Shown here one piece after another: positions 1 through 8,737 of a stretch of DNA of 64,000 bases. The position numbers and the translations under genes are program-made. The stretch's first letter is position 1. The number at the start of each line of letters is the position of its first letter. Source of the stretch: Brevibacillus_D fluminis_A (GTDB lineage: Bacteria; Bacillota; Bacilli; Brevibacillales; Brevibacillaceae); contig NZ_CM125436.1 of assembly GCF_052072235.1 (NCBI RefSeq), positions 1,978,001 to 2,042,000 of the forward strand, given 5' to 3'. A model generated the notes under the pieces. That model saw nothing but the letters and a program-made list of their open reading frames with translations, did no database searches and was not told the origin of the DNA.

Positions 1-1
1 G

Positions 2-1279
2 GCGGCACGGATGCGTCCGAAAACGGTGGACGAGATCATCGGGCAGAGCCATATCATCGCGCCGGGCAAGCTGTTGCGCCGGGCGATCGAGGCTGACCAT
101 CTCTCGTCGCTCATTTTTTACGGACCGCCGGGAACAGGGAAAACCACGCTGGCAAAGGTGATTGCCAATTCGACCAAATCGCATTTTGTGGAATTGAACG
201 CGGTGACTGCCGGTGTCGCCGACATCCGGAAAGTGGTGGACGAAGCGAGGGACAGGCTGGTCATGTCGTCTACGCGCACGACCTTGTTCGTCGATGAGAT
301 TCACAGATTCAACAAAGCGCAGCAAGATGCGCTTTTGCCATTTGTCGAGGAAGGAACGATCATTTTGATCGGAGCCACGACAGAAAATCCGTATTTCGAA
401 GTGAACGCGGCACTGCTTTCCCGTTCGCAAATATTCCGGCTTCATTCGCTCGACACGGATGAACTGCGGGAAGTGATGCGGCGGGCGCTGACCGATGAGA
501 AGGACGGGCTCGGTGAACTGTATGTTCGCGTGACGCCCGAGGCGGAGGAGCATTTGATCCACTATGCGGAAGGCGATGCGAGACGGCTGCTGAACGCATT
601 GGAGCTGGCTGCTTCCACGACTCCGCTGTCTGCCGACGGCTCCATCGAAATCACGCTGGACGTTGCGGTTGAATCGATTCAACGGCGGGCGGTTCGTTAT
701 GATAAGAATGGAGACAACCACTACGATACAATCTCTGCATTTATCAAATCGATTCGCGGCTCCGATCCTGATGCCGCGCTGTATTGGCTGGCCCGCATGA
801 TCGACGCGGGGGAAGATCACCGCTTTATCGCGCGCAGGCTGGTCATCTCCGCTTCCGAGGATATCGGCAATGCGGACCCGAATGCGGTGACGGTTGCCAT
901 CTCGTGTTTTCAGGCGCTTGAGCTGGTGGGCATGCCGGAAGGGCGGATTCCGCTTGCACAGGCGACCACATACTTGGCATGCGCTCCGAAAAGCAATGCG
1001 GCCTACAACGGGATCAATCAAGCGCTCGCTCGCATCCAAACCGACGGGCACAAGCCTGTTCCCATGCACTTGCGCGACCAAAGCTACAAGGGAGCGGCCA
1101 AGCTTGGGCATGGCGCAAGGTATTTGTACCCGCACGATGATCCGGAAGGCTACATTCCGCAGCAATACTTCCCCGACGGGGTTTCTTACCGGTTTTATCA
1201 ACCGAAAGAGATTGGCTACGAACATGAGATCCGCGCGCGTCAAGAAAAGCGCAGACAGCGCGCTGAAAAAGGCGAATAG
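2..1279 (+). CDS. rarA: Replication-associated recombination protein RarA (MgsA), 5' end cut by the window
   Basis: AAA+ ATPase acting at stalled or gapped replication forks, related to the clamp loader and to RuvB. The frame is open to the first base and reads A-A-R before the first Met at 11; family members normally have about 15-20 residues including an LAARMRP-like segment, so the true start lies outside the window. Visible motifs are the Walker A GPPGTGKTT at about 122-148, a Walker B/sensor segment VDEIHRFN at about 289, the arginine-finger region around ALLSRSQIF, and the C-terminal tetramerisation part containing KSNAAYNGINQAL. It is the yrvN homologue and lies just upstream of cymR as in Bacillus subtilis. 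A hairpin follows the stop, but its U-tract favours the opposite strand. Confidence 0.95.
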   Translation, partial: AARMRPKTVDEIIGQSHIIAPGKLLRRAIEADHLSSLIFYGPPGTGKTTLAKVIANSTKSHFVELNAVTAGVADIRKVVDEARDRLVMSSTRTTLFVDEIHRFNKAQQDALLPFVEEGTIILIGATTENPYFEVNAALLSRSQIFRLHSLDTDELREVMRRALTDEKDGLGELYVRVTPEAEEHLIHYAEGDARRLLNALELAASTTPLSADGSIEITLDVAVESIQRRAVRYDKNGDNHYDTISAFIKSIRGSDPDAALYWLARMIDAGEDHRFIARRLVISASEDIGNADPNAVTVAISCFQALELVGMPEGRIPLAQATTYLACAPKSNAAYNGINQALARIQTDGHKPVPMHLRDQSYKGAAKLGHGARYLYPHDDPEGYIPQQYFPDGVSYRFYQPKEIGYEHEIRARQEKRRQRAEKGE

Positions 1280-1295
1280 CGGATATTCACATAGG

Positions 1296-1330
1296 AAAAG
1301 CTCCTCATGGAATCCCATCAGGAGCGTAAA
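1296..1330 (-). terminator. Intrinsic terminator of the small minus-strand gene
   Basis: The arms GCTCCTCATGG (1300-1310) and CCATCAGGAGC (1315-1325) pair with one mismatch. Read on the minus strand the hairpin is followed by TTTTCC. It lies between convergent rarA and the 57-aa gene and could serve both. Confidence 0.6.
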
Positions 1331-1336
1331 AAAAGG

Positions 1337-1510
1337 TTAGGTGCGAACGGTGCCGTCAGGCTTGTTCGGCAAATCGCCGGCTTCATCCGGCACTTTGCTG
1401 ATGATATCCGCGCCAAAGCGCGCTTTATGCGCGATGGTTCCGGCTGGATACTCGTAGATCGTGTCAGACGGGTGATTGCGTCCGCGTTCGGAACGTTTGT
1501 TGGTAGCCAT
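1337..1510 (-). CDS. Small hydrophilic protein of unknown function (57 aa)
   Basis: The reading frame is open from 1549, but the ATG at 1510 is the likely start because AGGAGGTG lies about 8 nt upstream of it. The protein begins MATNKRSERGR and contains a segment around TIYEYPAGTIAHKARFG. It has no membrane segment, signal peptide or cysteines, and is charged and rich in Pro, Asp and Lys. It stands alone between rarA and cymR, is transcribed against both, and has its own terminator. I do not recognise the family. The strong ribosome-binding site and terminator support a real gene; a spore- or stress-related small protein is only a guess from size and composition. Confidence 0.6.
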   Translation of the reverse strand: MATNKRSERGRNHPSDTIYEYPAGTIAHKARFGADIISKVPDEAGDLPNKPDGTVRT

Positions 1511-1572
1511 TTGGCCGTCACCTCCTGTACCGTATTTTCTCCACATCATATCTGCACATGTATGACAAATAA

Positions 1573-1586
1573 TGCGTGATCACGCA
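1573..1586. promoter_or_regulatory. 14-bp perfect palindrome in the cymR upstream region
   Basis: TGCGTGATCACGCA is a perfect 14-bp palindrome 35 nt upstream of the cymR start, in the interval between the divergent small gene and cymR. It could be an operator. It does not resemble the AT-rich CymR consensus, so the binding protein is unknown. Confidence 0.35.
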
Positions 1587-1620
1587 ACAGACAAAGGCTT
1601 AGAGAGGAGTGTTGTTGGGA

Positions 1621-2040
1621 GTGAAAATTTCAACAAAAGGACGTTATGGATTGACCATTATGATGGAGCTTGCTTCCCGCCACGGCGAAGGGCCGACATC
1701 GCTCAAGAGCATTGCCACACGCCATGAGCTGTCGGAGCATTACCTGGAGCAGCTGATCGCTCCGCTGCGCAACGCCGGCCTGGTGAAAAGCATCCGCGGT
1801 GCGTATGGCGGTTATGTTTTATCAAAATCACCGGAGGAGATCACTTCCGGCGATGTGATTCGTGTTCTGGAAGGGCCAATCAGCCCGGTCGAGTTCACGG
1901 AAGAGGAAGATCCGGCAAAACGCTACCTGTGGCTGCGCATCCGCGACAGCATTTCAGCGGTGCTGGATTCGACCACGCTCGCAGACCTCATCAATTACAA
2001 GGATGATGGTTTGTCCGACGGCTATATGTTCTATATTTAA
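1621..2040 (+). CDS. cymR: CymR, Rrf2-family master regulator of cysteine metabolism
   Basis: A 139-aa Rrf2-type winged-helix repressor that in Bacillus subtilis acts with CysK as co-repressor of sulfur and cystine uptake genes. The GTG at 1621 was chosen because the product then starts VKISTKGRYGLTI, matching known CymR starts; GTG and TTG codons at 1609-1615 lie too close to the GAGGAG at about 1603-1608. The helix-turn-helix region contains LKSIATRHELSEHYLEQL, followed by the wing SIRGAYGGYVL. The Fe-S cysteines of IscR and NsrR are absent, as in CymR. The protein ends in the family signature YMFYI. It lies 30 bp upstream of a cysteine desulfurase, the conserved cymR-yrvO arrangement. Confidence 0.93.
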   Translation: MKISTKGRYGLTIMMELASRHGEGPTSLKSIATRHELSEHYLEQLIAPLRNAGLVKSIRGAYGGYVLSKSPEEITSGDVIRVLEGPISPVEFTEEEDPAKRYLWLRIRDSISAVLDSTTLADLINYKDDGLSDGYMFYI

Positions 2041-2070
2041 CGGATTGATCAGTTTAGAGAGGAAGTTCAG

Positions 2071-3213
2071 GTGACAGACGTGCGATATTTTGATCATGCG
2101 GCGACTACGCCGTTGCACCCGCAGGTCGTCGACGCGATGCAGCCGTATTTGCATGAGCATTTCGGCAATCCGTCCAGTTTTCATCGGTACGGTCGCGCTG
2201 CACGTGCGGCAGTAGAAACGGCCCGGGAAGAAATGGCCCGCTTGCTGGGGATTACGCCACGCGAACTGATTTTTACCGGCGGCGCGACGGAAGCGGACAA
2301 TACGGCGATCATTTCGATGGCGTTGGGGCTTCGCCACAAAGGCAACCACATCATCACGACGGCGATTGAGCACCATGCGGTTTTGCATGCTTGTGAGTAT
2401 TTGCAATCGCTTGGCTTTGACGTAACCTATTTGCCTGTCGATGAAACCGGAATGGTTCATCTGGAAACGCTGAAAGCTGCGGTACGTGAGGATACGATCC
2501 TGGTTTCGATCATATACGGCAACAACGAAGTGGGAACGATCCAGCCGATCGAGGCGATCGGAGCGTTTTTGCGTGAGAAAGACATTTTGTTCCATACGGA
2601 TGCCGTTCAGGTGGCCGGAGCGATTCCGCTGAATGTGGGGCAGCTGCCGGTCGATCTGCTTTCGCTCACGGCCCACAAAATCAACGGTCCCAAAGGCATC
2701 GGCGCTTTGTATGTGCATAAAAACGTCAATTTCCATCCGTTTATCCACGGTGGCGCACAAGAGCGGAAGCGTCGTGCCGGTACAGAAAACGTAGCGGGCA
2801 TCGTCGGTTTCGCGGAAGGGCTTAAACGCAGCGTGCAAGAGCTTGACGAGCGGGTTGCGAAATACAGAGCGATGCGCGAGGCGATGCTGTCCGTCTGGGC
2901 GGAGAGCGGCATCGAGTTTGCCGTCAATGGCCATCCCGAAACCTATTTGCCGCATATTTTGAACGTGAGCTTTCCTGCGGTCGATACCGAAACGATGCTG
3001 ATGAATCTCGACATTGCAGGCATCGCGGCTGCGAGCGGTTCTGCGTGCACGTCCGGTTCGCTGGAGCTTTCCCATGTGCTCGTCGCGATGGGATTGCCAG
3101 AGGAACGGGCCAATTCTGCCATCCGCTTCAGCTTTGGTCTGGGCGTGGATGTCGAGGATGCGGTTCACGCAGCGCAAGCGGTCGTGGCGATCATCAAGCG
3201 GATCAAGCGATAG
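2071..3213 (+). CDS. yrvO: Cysteine desulfurase, NifS/IscS family (YrvO-like)
   Basis: A 380-aa fold-type I PLP enzyme that converts cysteine to alanine and passes persulfide sulfur to acceptors; in Bacillus subtilis YrvO feeds MnmA for tRNA 2-thiouridine. It starts at GTG 2071 after AGAGAGGAAG. Motifs: N-terminal YFDHAATTPLHPQV, the PLP lysine in SLTAHKINGPKG (K203), and the catalytic loop cysteine in ASGSACTSGS (C326) in a full-length mobile loop. The gene usually precedes mnmA (trmU); here it is closed by a terminator and followed by a Nudix gene, so mnmA must be elsewhere. It could equally supply Fe-S assembly. Confidence 0.92.
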   Translation: MTDVRYFDHAATTPLHPQVVDAMQPYLHEHFGNPSSFHRYGRAARAAVETAREEMARLLGITPRELIFTGGATEADNTAIISMALGLRHKGNHIITTAIEHHAVLHACEYLQSLGFDVTYLPVDETGMVHLETLKAAVREDTILVSIIYGNNEVGTIQPIEAIGAFLREKDILFHTDAVQVAGAIPLNVGQLPVDLLSLTAHKINGPKGIGALYVHKNVNFHPFIHGGAQERKRRAGTENVAGIVGFAEGLKRSVQELDERVAKYRAMREAMLSVWAESGIEFAVNGHPETYLPHILNVSFPAVDTETMLMNLDIAGIAAASGSACTSGSLELSHVLVAMGLPEERANSAIRFSFGLGVDVEDAVHAAQAVVAIIKRIKR

Positions 3214-3244
3214 GCTTGGCAGCGGGTAGAAAAGAAAGTCAGGA

Positions 3245-3277
3245 AACCATCCGCTCATTTGGAGTGGGTGGTTTTTT
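3245..3277 (+). terminator. Intrinsic terminator after yrvO
   Basis: The stem AACCATCC/GGGTGGTT (3245-3252 and 3266-3273) is followed by a run of T to 3277. It separates yrvO from the Nudix gene. Confidence 0.75.
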
Positions 3278-3311
3278 AAAAAAACGAAATGCGGGAGCTT
3301 CAGGAGGAAAC

Positions 3312-3881
3312 ATGATACGTTATAACATTTGTTTCATTCAACAAGGCGATCGCTTCCTGCTGCTGAATCGAGAGAAGCCAAGCTGGATGGGATGCTGGAA
3401 TGGCGTCGGGGGCAAACTCGAGCCGCATGAATCACCACGTCAGTCGATGATCCGTGAAATTGCAGAGGAAACGGGTCTGACAGATGCAGCGTATTTGCTG
3501 ACCTACAAAGGGCTGGTATCGTGGACGGTTGATCGCGAGCAATTTGGAGGCATGTATCTGTATGCTGCTTCCGTTGCGGAACCGTTCGCGTATGCGACGC
3601 CCCGGAAGACAGAGGAGGGCATCCTCGACTGGAAAACGTTGGAGTGGATCTTGCATCCGAAAAATCAAGGTGTCTCGACAAACATCCCGCTGATCATGAC
3701 GCATTTGGCGGAGCCGTTCCCCTTCCACCATCATTGCCACTACGCTGACGACAAACTGGCAGCTGCGATGACGGTGCCACTGGAAACGGCAACAGAAAAG
3801 CGGGAGCAAATGAATGAATACTTGAAAAAATTTATGACCCAAAACGGTTTGAAAGCGAATCAGCCGATCGCCAATCGATAG
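3312..3881 (+). CDS. Nudix hydrolase (MutT-like)
   Basis: A 189-aa Nudix-family pyrophosphohydrolase. The ATG at 3312 follows an ideal AGGAGG at 3302-3307; the frame is open further upstream but runs into the preceding terminator and gene. The Nudix box is complete (residues 34-56): G, five residues, E40, seven residues, R48-E-I-A-E-E-T-G-L. The upstream strand has NREKPSWMGCWN, typical of MutT-like members acting on modified nucleotides such as 8-oxo-dGTP. The C-terminal tail of about 50 residues (FHHHCHYADD and a charged helix) is longer than in the minimal family. It is a monocistronic unit with its own terminator. The substrate cannot be set from sequence alone. Confidence 0.85.
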   Translation: MIRYNICFIQQGDRFLLLNREKPSWMGCWNGVGGKLEPHESPRQSMIREIAEETGLTDAAYLLTYKGLVSWTVDREQFGGMYLYAASVAEPFAYATPRKTEEGILDWKTLEWILHPKNQGVSTNIPLIMTHLAEPFPFHHHCHYADDKLAAAMTVPLETATEKREQMNEYLKKFMTQNGLKANQPIANR

Positions 3882-3891
3882 CGTTACCCAC

Positions 3892-3933
3892 AGCCCAACA
3901 TGCACCCTGCCCGCGTGTTCGGCTATTTTTTTT
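3892..3933 (+). terminator. Intrinsic terminator after the Nudix gene
   Basis: The stem AGCCCAACATGC/GCGTGTTCGGCT has one mismatch and is followed by A and eight T. Confidence 0.8.
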
Positions 3934-4136
3934 CCGTCTAACCCCGGGTTCCACACGATCCGATTGTTTCTCACCGGCAAGATGGATGGTGAATAAACGG
4001 TGAAAAAGCGATTGCGAAAATTTGACAAAAAAATGTTAAAGATTCACATGCGTGTAGATTTATTCGTGACGCTGGTAATGGTACACTTTACCTATTACTG
4101 GTCTGCATATGCAGTCATAGGAGGTTATTCGATTTT

Positions 4137-5792
4137 ATGAACAAAAAGGTTTCCATCCGCTTTAAACTGCTGGTAACGATCATTATCATCACGTTGGCGC
4201 CGATTTTCGCGCTGAGTTACCTGCAGTACATAAGCGCCGAAAAAGCTGTCAAAAACCTGACGACACAGGATCTGAAGTATTTGACGCACCTTAAAGCGAT
4301 GGAGCTGGCTCCTTTGCTGCAAAAGACCGACCTGACCGACAGCGAAAAGGCCAAGGTTGACGAAATGGTGAAGGATGTCGCGACCACCTACTATCAACCA
4401 AACGGGATGATTGGCTACGCATACATCTTTGACAATACCGGAACGCTTTTGTTCCATCCGAAAGAACCAGGCAAAAACGTCGGACAGGAAGCGTTCATGA
4501 AGCAAATGATTCAGGAGAAAACCGGTTATTTGGAATATTTATGGGAAGGCAAGAAAAAAATCACGGCGTATGAGGAGCTGCCGAATGGCTGGATGCTGGC
4601 GATCGGCAGCTATGAAGACGATTTGCTGCAACCGATCAACAAAAACAAAATCGTCATGTTCGCGATTGCCGTCGCGGCCTTTGTCGTCGCAGCCATCGCG
4701 GGAATTTTTATCGTGAGCCGCATTCTTGTTCCGCTGCGCAAGCTGGTCACAGCGATGAAAGCGGCGGAGACCGGGGATTTGACCGTGCAGGTGCCGGTTC
4801 AGACGGGTGACGAACTGGGCCAGCTGTCTGCCATGTTCAATGAGATGATGACGGTCTTCCGCAGGATGCTCGCGGAAGTACAGGAGGTCTCCGAGCAAGT
4901 GGCGGCTTCATCGCAGCAGCTGACCGCAAGCGCGGCGGAAAGTGCGCGTGCCTCCGAACAAATTTCGATCGCGGCGACCGACATTGCGCAAGGCTCGGAA
5001 GCCCAAAAGGAAACGGTGCAGCGGACCACCAGGTCGCTGCATAGCATCGGACAAGATATCGGGCAGATCGCCAAGTATGCCGATCATGTCAATTCCGATT
5101 CCCAGGAAGCCTATCAGTTCGCGCACGAGGGCGAGCAGAAGCTGGGCGAGCTGGTCAAGGAGATGGATGAGATCACCTGTAAAGTCCAGTCGACGGAAAA
5201 GGTGATCCGGGACTTGGGAGCGCAATCGGAACAAATACTCGGAATTATTACAATGATTCGGGAAATCAGCAGCCAGACGAATTTGCTGGCCTTGAATGCC
5301 GCGATCGAAGCGGCGCGCGCAGGCGAGCAAGGACGCAGCTTCGCGGTGGTTGCGTCCGAGGTGCGCAAGCTTGCGGAGCAATCCGGCAAATCGGCGGAAG
5401 AGATTTCTGCCTTGATCCATACGATCAACGACGAGATCAGCCAAGCGGTCCGCGCAATGGAGCAGACGACAGAGGTTGTGCGCTTCGGACGCGAAGGGGT
5501 GTCGACGGCAGGGGAAGCGTTCCAGCGCATTTTGCACTCGGTCGATGACGTCAACAAGCAAATTACGCGGATGAACCAATCGTCACAGGCGATTGCCCGG
5601 GATACGCAAAAAATTGTCGAAGATGCGGACAAAATTTCGCTCCTTGCTGAACAGGCTGCTGTCGACACGCAGGAGGTCGCCGCTGCGTCCGAACAGCAAA
5701 CCGCTACGTCGGAAGAGATGAGCGCGGCATCAGACGTGCTGGCAATCATGGCGGAGAAGTTGTCAGAGCAGGTGAAACGGTTTACAATTTAA
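4137..5792 (+). CDS. Methyl-accepting chemotaxis protein with extracellular Cache-type sensor
   Basis: A 551-aa transmembrane chemoreceptor. Layout: a first membrane helix at about residues 10-30 (LLVTIIIITLAPIFALSYL), an extracytoplasmic domain of about 145 residues with single-Cache features (GMIGYAYIFDNTGTLLFHP and a second half TAYEELPNGWMLAIGSY), a second helix at about 175-197, a HAMP domain (VPLRKLVTAM onwards), then a long coiled-coil signalling domain. The hairpin tip for CheA/CheW is SSQTNLLALNAAIEAARAG, with the standard EGRSF-like extension. The start ATG follows AGGAGG by 12 nt. The gene is monocistronic, and no chemotaxis genes are nearby. The ligand is unknown. Confidence 0.92.
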   Translation: MNKKVSIRFKLLVTIIIITLAPIFALSYLQYISAEKAVKNLTTQDLKYLTHLKAMELAPLLQKTDLTDSEKAKVDEMVKDVATTYYQPNGMIGYAYIFDNTGTLLFHPKEPGKNVGQEAFMKQMIQEKTGYLEYLWEGKKKITAYEELPNGWMLAIGSYEDDLLQPINKNKIVMFAIAVAAFVVAAIAGIFIVSRILVPLRKLVTAMKAAETGDLTVQVPVQTGDELGQLSAMFNEMMTVFRRMLAEVQEVSEQVAASSQQLTASAAESARASEQISIAATDIAQGSEAQKETVQRTTRSLHSIGQDIGQIAKYADHVNSDSQEAYQFAHEGEQKLGELVKEMDEITCKVQSTEKVIRDLGAQSEQILGIITMIREISSQTNLLALNAAIEAARAGEQGRSFAVVASEVRKLAEQSGKSAEEISALIHTINDEISQAVRAMEQTTEVVRFGREGVSTAGEAFQRILHSVDDVNKQITRMNQSSQAIARDTQKIVEDADKISLLAEQAAVDTQEVAAASEQQTATSEEMSAASDVLAIMAEKLSEQVKRFTI

Positions 5793-5813
5793 CGAAGAGA
5801 TGGAGCGATCATG

Positions 5814-5848
5814 AGAATCCACTTGTCTTGTAAGTGGATTCTTTTTAT
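5814..5848 (+). terminator. Intrinsic terminator after the chemoreceptor gene
   Basis: The perfect stem AGAATCCACTT/AAGTGGATTCT (5814-5824 and 5832-5842) is followed by TTTTT. Its position argues against an upstream ATG at 5811 as the recD2 start. Confidence 0.85.
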
Positions 5849-5876
5849 TACGGTACTGGAGAAAGGAGGGGTCTTG

Positions 5877-8144
5877 ATGGCGCAAGAATCCCTTTCGCTG
5901 TTTGCCGAAACCTACGTGCGCGGCCATGTTGTCCAAGAAATTTTTTATAACGAAGAAAACTGGTACGGCGTGTTTCGGGTACGGGTGGAAGAGACCACCG
6001 AGCCAATCAAAGACAAGGAAACCGTTGTAGTCGGACACTTCCCTCGGCCGCATGAAGAAGAATTGTATACCTTTTACGGGGAATGGAAGGTTCATCCCAA
6101 ATTCGGCTCGCAATATATCGTGAGCCGGTACGAACGGGAAACACCGAAAACAAAGTCAGGCGTGGAACGCTATTTGGCGAGCGGACTGTTTACCGGCATC
6201 GGCAAAAAGCTGGCCAAACGGATCGTCGAGCATCTGGGGGTGGACGCGCTCAGCGTCATCGCAGATGATCCGGACCAGCTGCAAGCGATTCCGGGCATTT
6301 CGCCGACCCGGGCAAAGCTCATTTATGATTCCGTGCTGGAGCATCGCTCGCTGGAGAGGACGATGGTCTTTCTGTACGAATTCGGCATCGGCGTGCATTT
6401 GGCGCTGCGGATTTATCAGACGTACAAGCTGGCGACGATGACGGTTCTGACCGAAACGCCGTATAAACTGATCGAGGATATTCAAGGGATCGGGTTCAAA
6501 CGTGCAGATGAAATTGCGCGGGCAACCGGTGTGGCGGCATCCTCGCCGGAGCGGCTGCAGGCGGCTGCGATTTATATCATGCAGGAAGCGTCCTATGGGG
6601 AAGGAAACGTATATTTGCCCATGAAAGATGTGTGCGAGCGGACGCTGCAACTGTTGCAGGAAGCCGGGGGCCACACGTTTACCCACGAAGAAGCGGAGGG
6701 CGCCCTTCAGGAGATGCATCTCGCCCAAAAGCTGTACTACGATGATGACGACAAAATTTATTTGCCGTCGCTGTTCTTTGCGGAAATCGGTTTTGCCAAA
6801 CGCGTGCGCTACTATGCCGATCGGGAGCCGGAGACCGTTTTTCCCGCATCCGAATTTTACAGTGCGCTTGGCAGGGTGGAGGATGAGCTGGGCATCACCT
6901 ATGCCCCGACGCAGCGAGAGGCGGTCGAAAAAGCGGTTTCCTCCGGCTTCATGCTGTTGACAGGCGGACCGGGTACAGGGAAGACGACGGTCATTCGGGG
7001 GATTTGCCGCGTGTTTTCACAGCTGCACGGCATCTCCCTTGATCTGAAAAAATACGATCAGCATGAAAATCCGTTTCCGATCTTGCTGGTCGCACCGACA
7101 GGCCGTGCCGCGAAGCGCATGACCGAGACAACGGGGCTGCCCGCGATGACGATTCACCGTCTATTGGGGTGGAACGGGCAGCAATTCGAGCACGATCAGG
7201 AGCAGCAGGTGCGGGGGCGATTGCTGATCGTCGATGAAATGTCCATGGTCGACATTTGGCTTGCCAATCAGCTGTTCCGTGCGCTGCCGGACGACATCCA
7301 GATCATTCTGGTCGGCGACCCGGACCAGCTGCCATCCGTCGGCCCGGGAAATGTGCTGCTCGATCTGTTGTCAGCTGATTTTTTACCGCGTGTCCAGCTT
7401 ACCGATATTTATCGTCAGGCGGAAGAATCGTCCATCATCAGGCTTGCACATGACATTCGCCAAGGAAAAGTACCGGATGATTTGCTGACGTTTTTGCCGG
7501 ATCGGCGCTTTTTCACAAGTTCGCCACAAGATGTCGTAAAAATTGTGAAACAAATTTGCGCCGGGGCCGTAAAAAAAGGGTATACTGCGAAAGATATTCA
7601 GGTTTTGGCCCCGATGTACAAAGGTGTGGCAGGGGTCAACCAGCTGAACGCAGAGCTGCAGGCCCTGTTTAATCCCGCTTCCGAGACGAAACGGGAGATT
7701 ACGTTCGGGGAGACCGTATTCCGTACGGGAGACAAAGTGCTGCAATTGGTCAACAACGCGGAAGAACATGTGTTCAACGGCGATATGGGCGAAATTGAGG
7801 CGATTTTCCGTCCGAATGAGAATGAGGAAAATGAAGAGCAGATGGTCATTTCCTTTGACGGGAGAGATGTTGTCTATCGGCGGTCGCAGTACCACCAGCT
7901 TACGCTCGCGTACTGCTGCTCCGTTCATAAATCGCAGGGCAGTGAATTCCCGATCGTGATCATGCCATTCGTCCGGAATTATTTCCGGATGCTCCGCAGA
8001 AAGCTGGTGTATACCGGCATCACGCGGAGCAAGTCGTTTCTGATTATGTGTGGTGATCAGGAAGCGTTTCGCATGGCGGTCGAAAACGATGACGAAGGCG
8101 TGCGCTACAGTCATTTGAACCAGCGCCTTCGTGTGAACAGCTGA
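5877..8144 (+). CDS. recD2: ATP-dependent DNA helicase RecD2 (YrrC)
   Basis: A 755-aa SF1B 5'-3' helicase of the RecD2 class, found without RecBC and linked to replication-fork repair and mismatch repair. The ATG at 5877 lies 8 nt after AAAGGAGGGG; an in-frame ATG at 5811 sits in the preceding terminator. Layout: an N-terminal OB-like region (about 1-90), helix-hairpin-helix repeats (GLFTGIGKKLAKRI, LQAIPGISPTRAKLI, IEDIQGIGFKRADEI), motif I GGPGTGKTT (about residues 363-371), motif II IVDEMSMVD (about 450), motif III LVGDPDQLPSVG, and C-terminal motifs around CCSVHKSQGSEFP and YTGITRSK. As in Bacillus subtilis it is followed by the yrrD homologue. Confidence 0.95.
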   Translation: MAQESLSLFAETYVRGHVVQEIFYNEENWYGVFRVRVEETTEPIKDKETVVVGHFPRPHEEELYTFYGEWKVHPKFGSQYIVSRYERETPKTKSGVERYLASGLFTGIGKKLAKRIVEHLGVDALSVIADDPDQLQAIPGISPTRAKLIYDSVLEHRSLERTMVFLYEFGIGVHLALRIYQTYKLATMTVLTETPYKLIEDIQGIGFKRADEIARATGVAASSPERLQAAAIYIMQEASYGEGNVYLPMKDVCERTLQLLQEAGGHTFTHEEAEGALQEMHLAQKLYYDDDDKIYLPSLFFAEIGFAKRVRYYADREPETVFPASEFYSALGRVEDELGITYAPTQREAVEKAVSSGFMLLTGGPGTGKTTVIRGICRVFSQLHGISLDLKKYDQHENPFPILLVAPTGRAAKRMTETTGLPAMTIHRLLGWNGQQFEHDQEQQVRGRLLIVDEMSMVDIWLANQLFRALPDDIQIILVGDPDQLPSVGPGNVLLDLLSADFLPRVQLTDIYRQAEESSIIRLAHDIRQGKVPDDLLTFLPDRRFFTSSPQDVVKIVKQICAGAVKKGYTAKDIQVLAPMYKGVAGVNQLNAELQALFNPASETKREITFGETVFRTGDKVLQLVNNAEEHVFNGDMGEIEAIFRPNENEENEEQMVISFDGRDVVYRRSQYHQLTLAYCCSVHKSQGSEFPIVIMPFVRNYFRMLRRKLVYTGITRSKSFLIMCGDQEAFRMAVENDDEGVRYSHLNQRLRVNS

Positions 8145-8217
8145 TGGTTGGAACAGTTTGTTTCGTATGAGGAGTAGCCTCTTGCCTGATACTACAAAGG
8201 CGGGAGGGATGTCCCTG

Positions 8218-8715
8218 ATGCGCAAAGCACTGGATGCTATAGGCCTGCCGATTCTTTCAGTTGCCAGCGGACAAGTGACAGGAATGGTCCGCGATATTCT
8301 TTGTGACGCTTGCGGACGTACGCTGGGAGTCGTCACCAAAGAGGCAAACTGGATGCACGATGGGATGTACATTCCGTTTCAAGCGATTCATTCAGTGGGC
8401 CAGGATTACCTGACCGTGCATGACGATTCGGCGTTAACTCCTCTGCATACGCTGCGAAACCTGGAAACGATCAGCCTGGTTACGGGAAAGTCCAAGCTTA
8501 AAGGAAAAACAGTCGTGACCGATAAAGGGGAACGGCTGGGAACCATCGAAGATGTTTACTTCTCCACGAATTGGGAGAAGCTTGTAGGGTATGAATTATC
8601 AAACGGGTGGATAACGGATTTGACGGAGGGGCGCAAACGTCTCGCCGCAAAAGATGGTTGTATTATCGGGGATGAAACGCTGATCGTACCCAATTCAATT
8701 CGTATCCAGGCGTAA
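8218..8715 (+). CDS. yrrD: PRC-barrel domain protein (YrrD-like)
   Basis: A 165-aa protein with two PRC-barrel-like repeats: the first around VASGQVTGMVRDILCD and the second around KTVVTDKGERLGTIEDVYF. PRC-barrels are small beta domains known in RimM and photosynthetic reaction-centre H subunits; in Gram-positives many YrrD-like proteins are uncharacterised. The ATG at 8218 was chosen because GGGAGGG at 8202-8208 is 9 nt upstream; ATG 8209 is too close to that site. It lies 73 bp after recD2 in the conserved yrrC-yrrD order and leads two small genes. No catalytic residues can be named. Confidence 0.82.
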   Translation: MRKALDAIGLPILSVASGQVTGMVRDILCDACGRTLGVVTKEANWMHDGMYIPFQAIHSVGQDYLTVHDDSALTPLHTLRNLETISLVTGKSKLKGKTVVTDKGERLGTIEDVYFSTNWEKLVGYELSNGWITDLTEGRKRLAAKDGCIIGDETLIVPNSIRIQA

Positions 8716-8737
8716 GAGGTGCAAGGAGGAGAGCGTC

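Noticed and set aside
1954..3258. A long minus-strand frame opposite cymR-yrvO
   Set aside because: Shadow frame; both plus-strand genes have clear family motifs.
4022..4060. Possible promoter TTGACA upstream of the chemoreceptor
   Set aside because: No acceptable -10 box at 16-19 nt, and no sigma-D consensus either.
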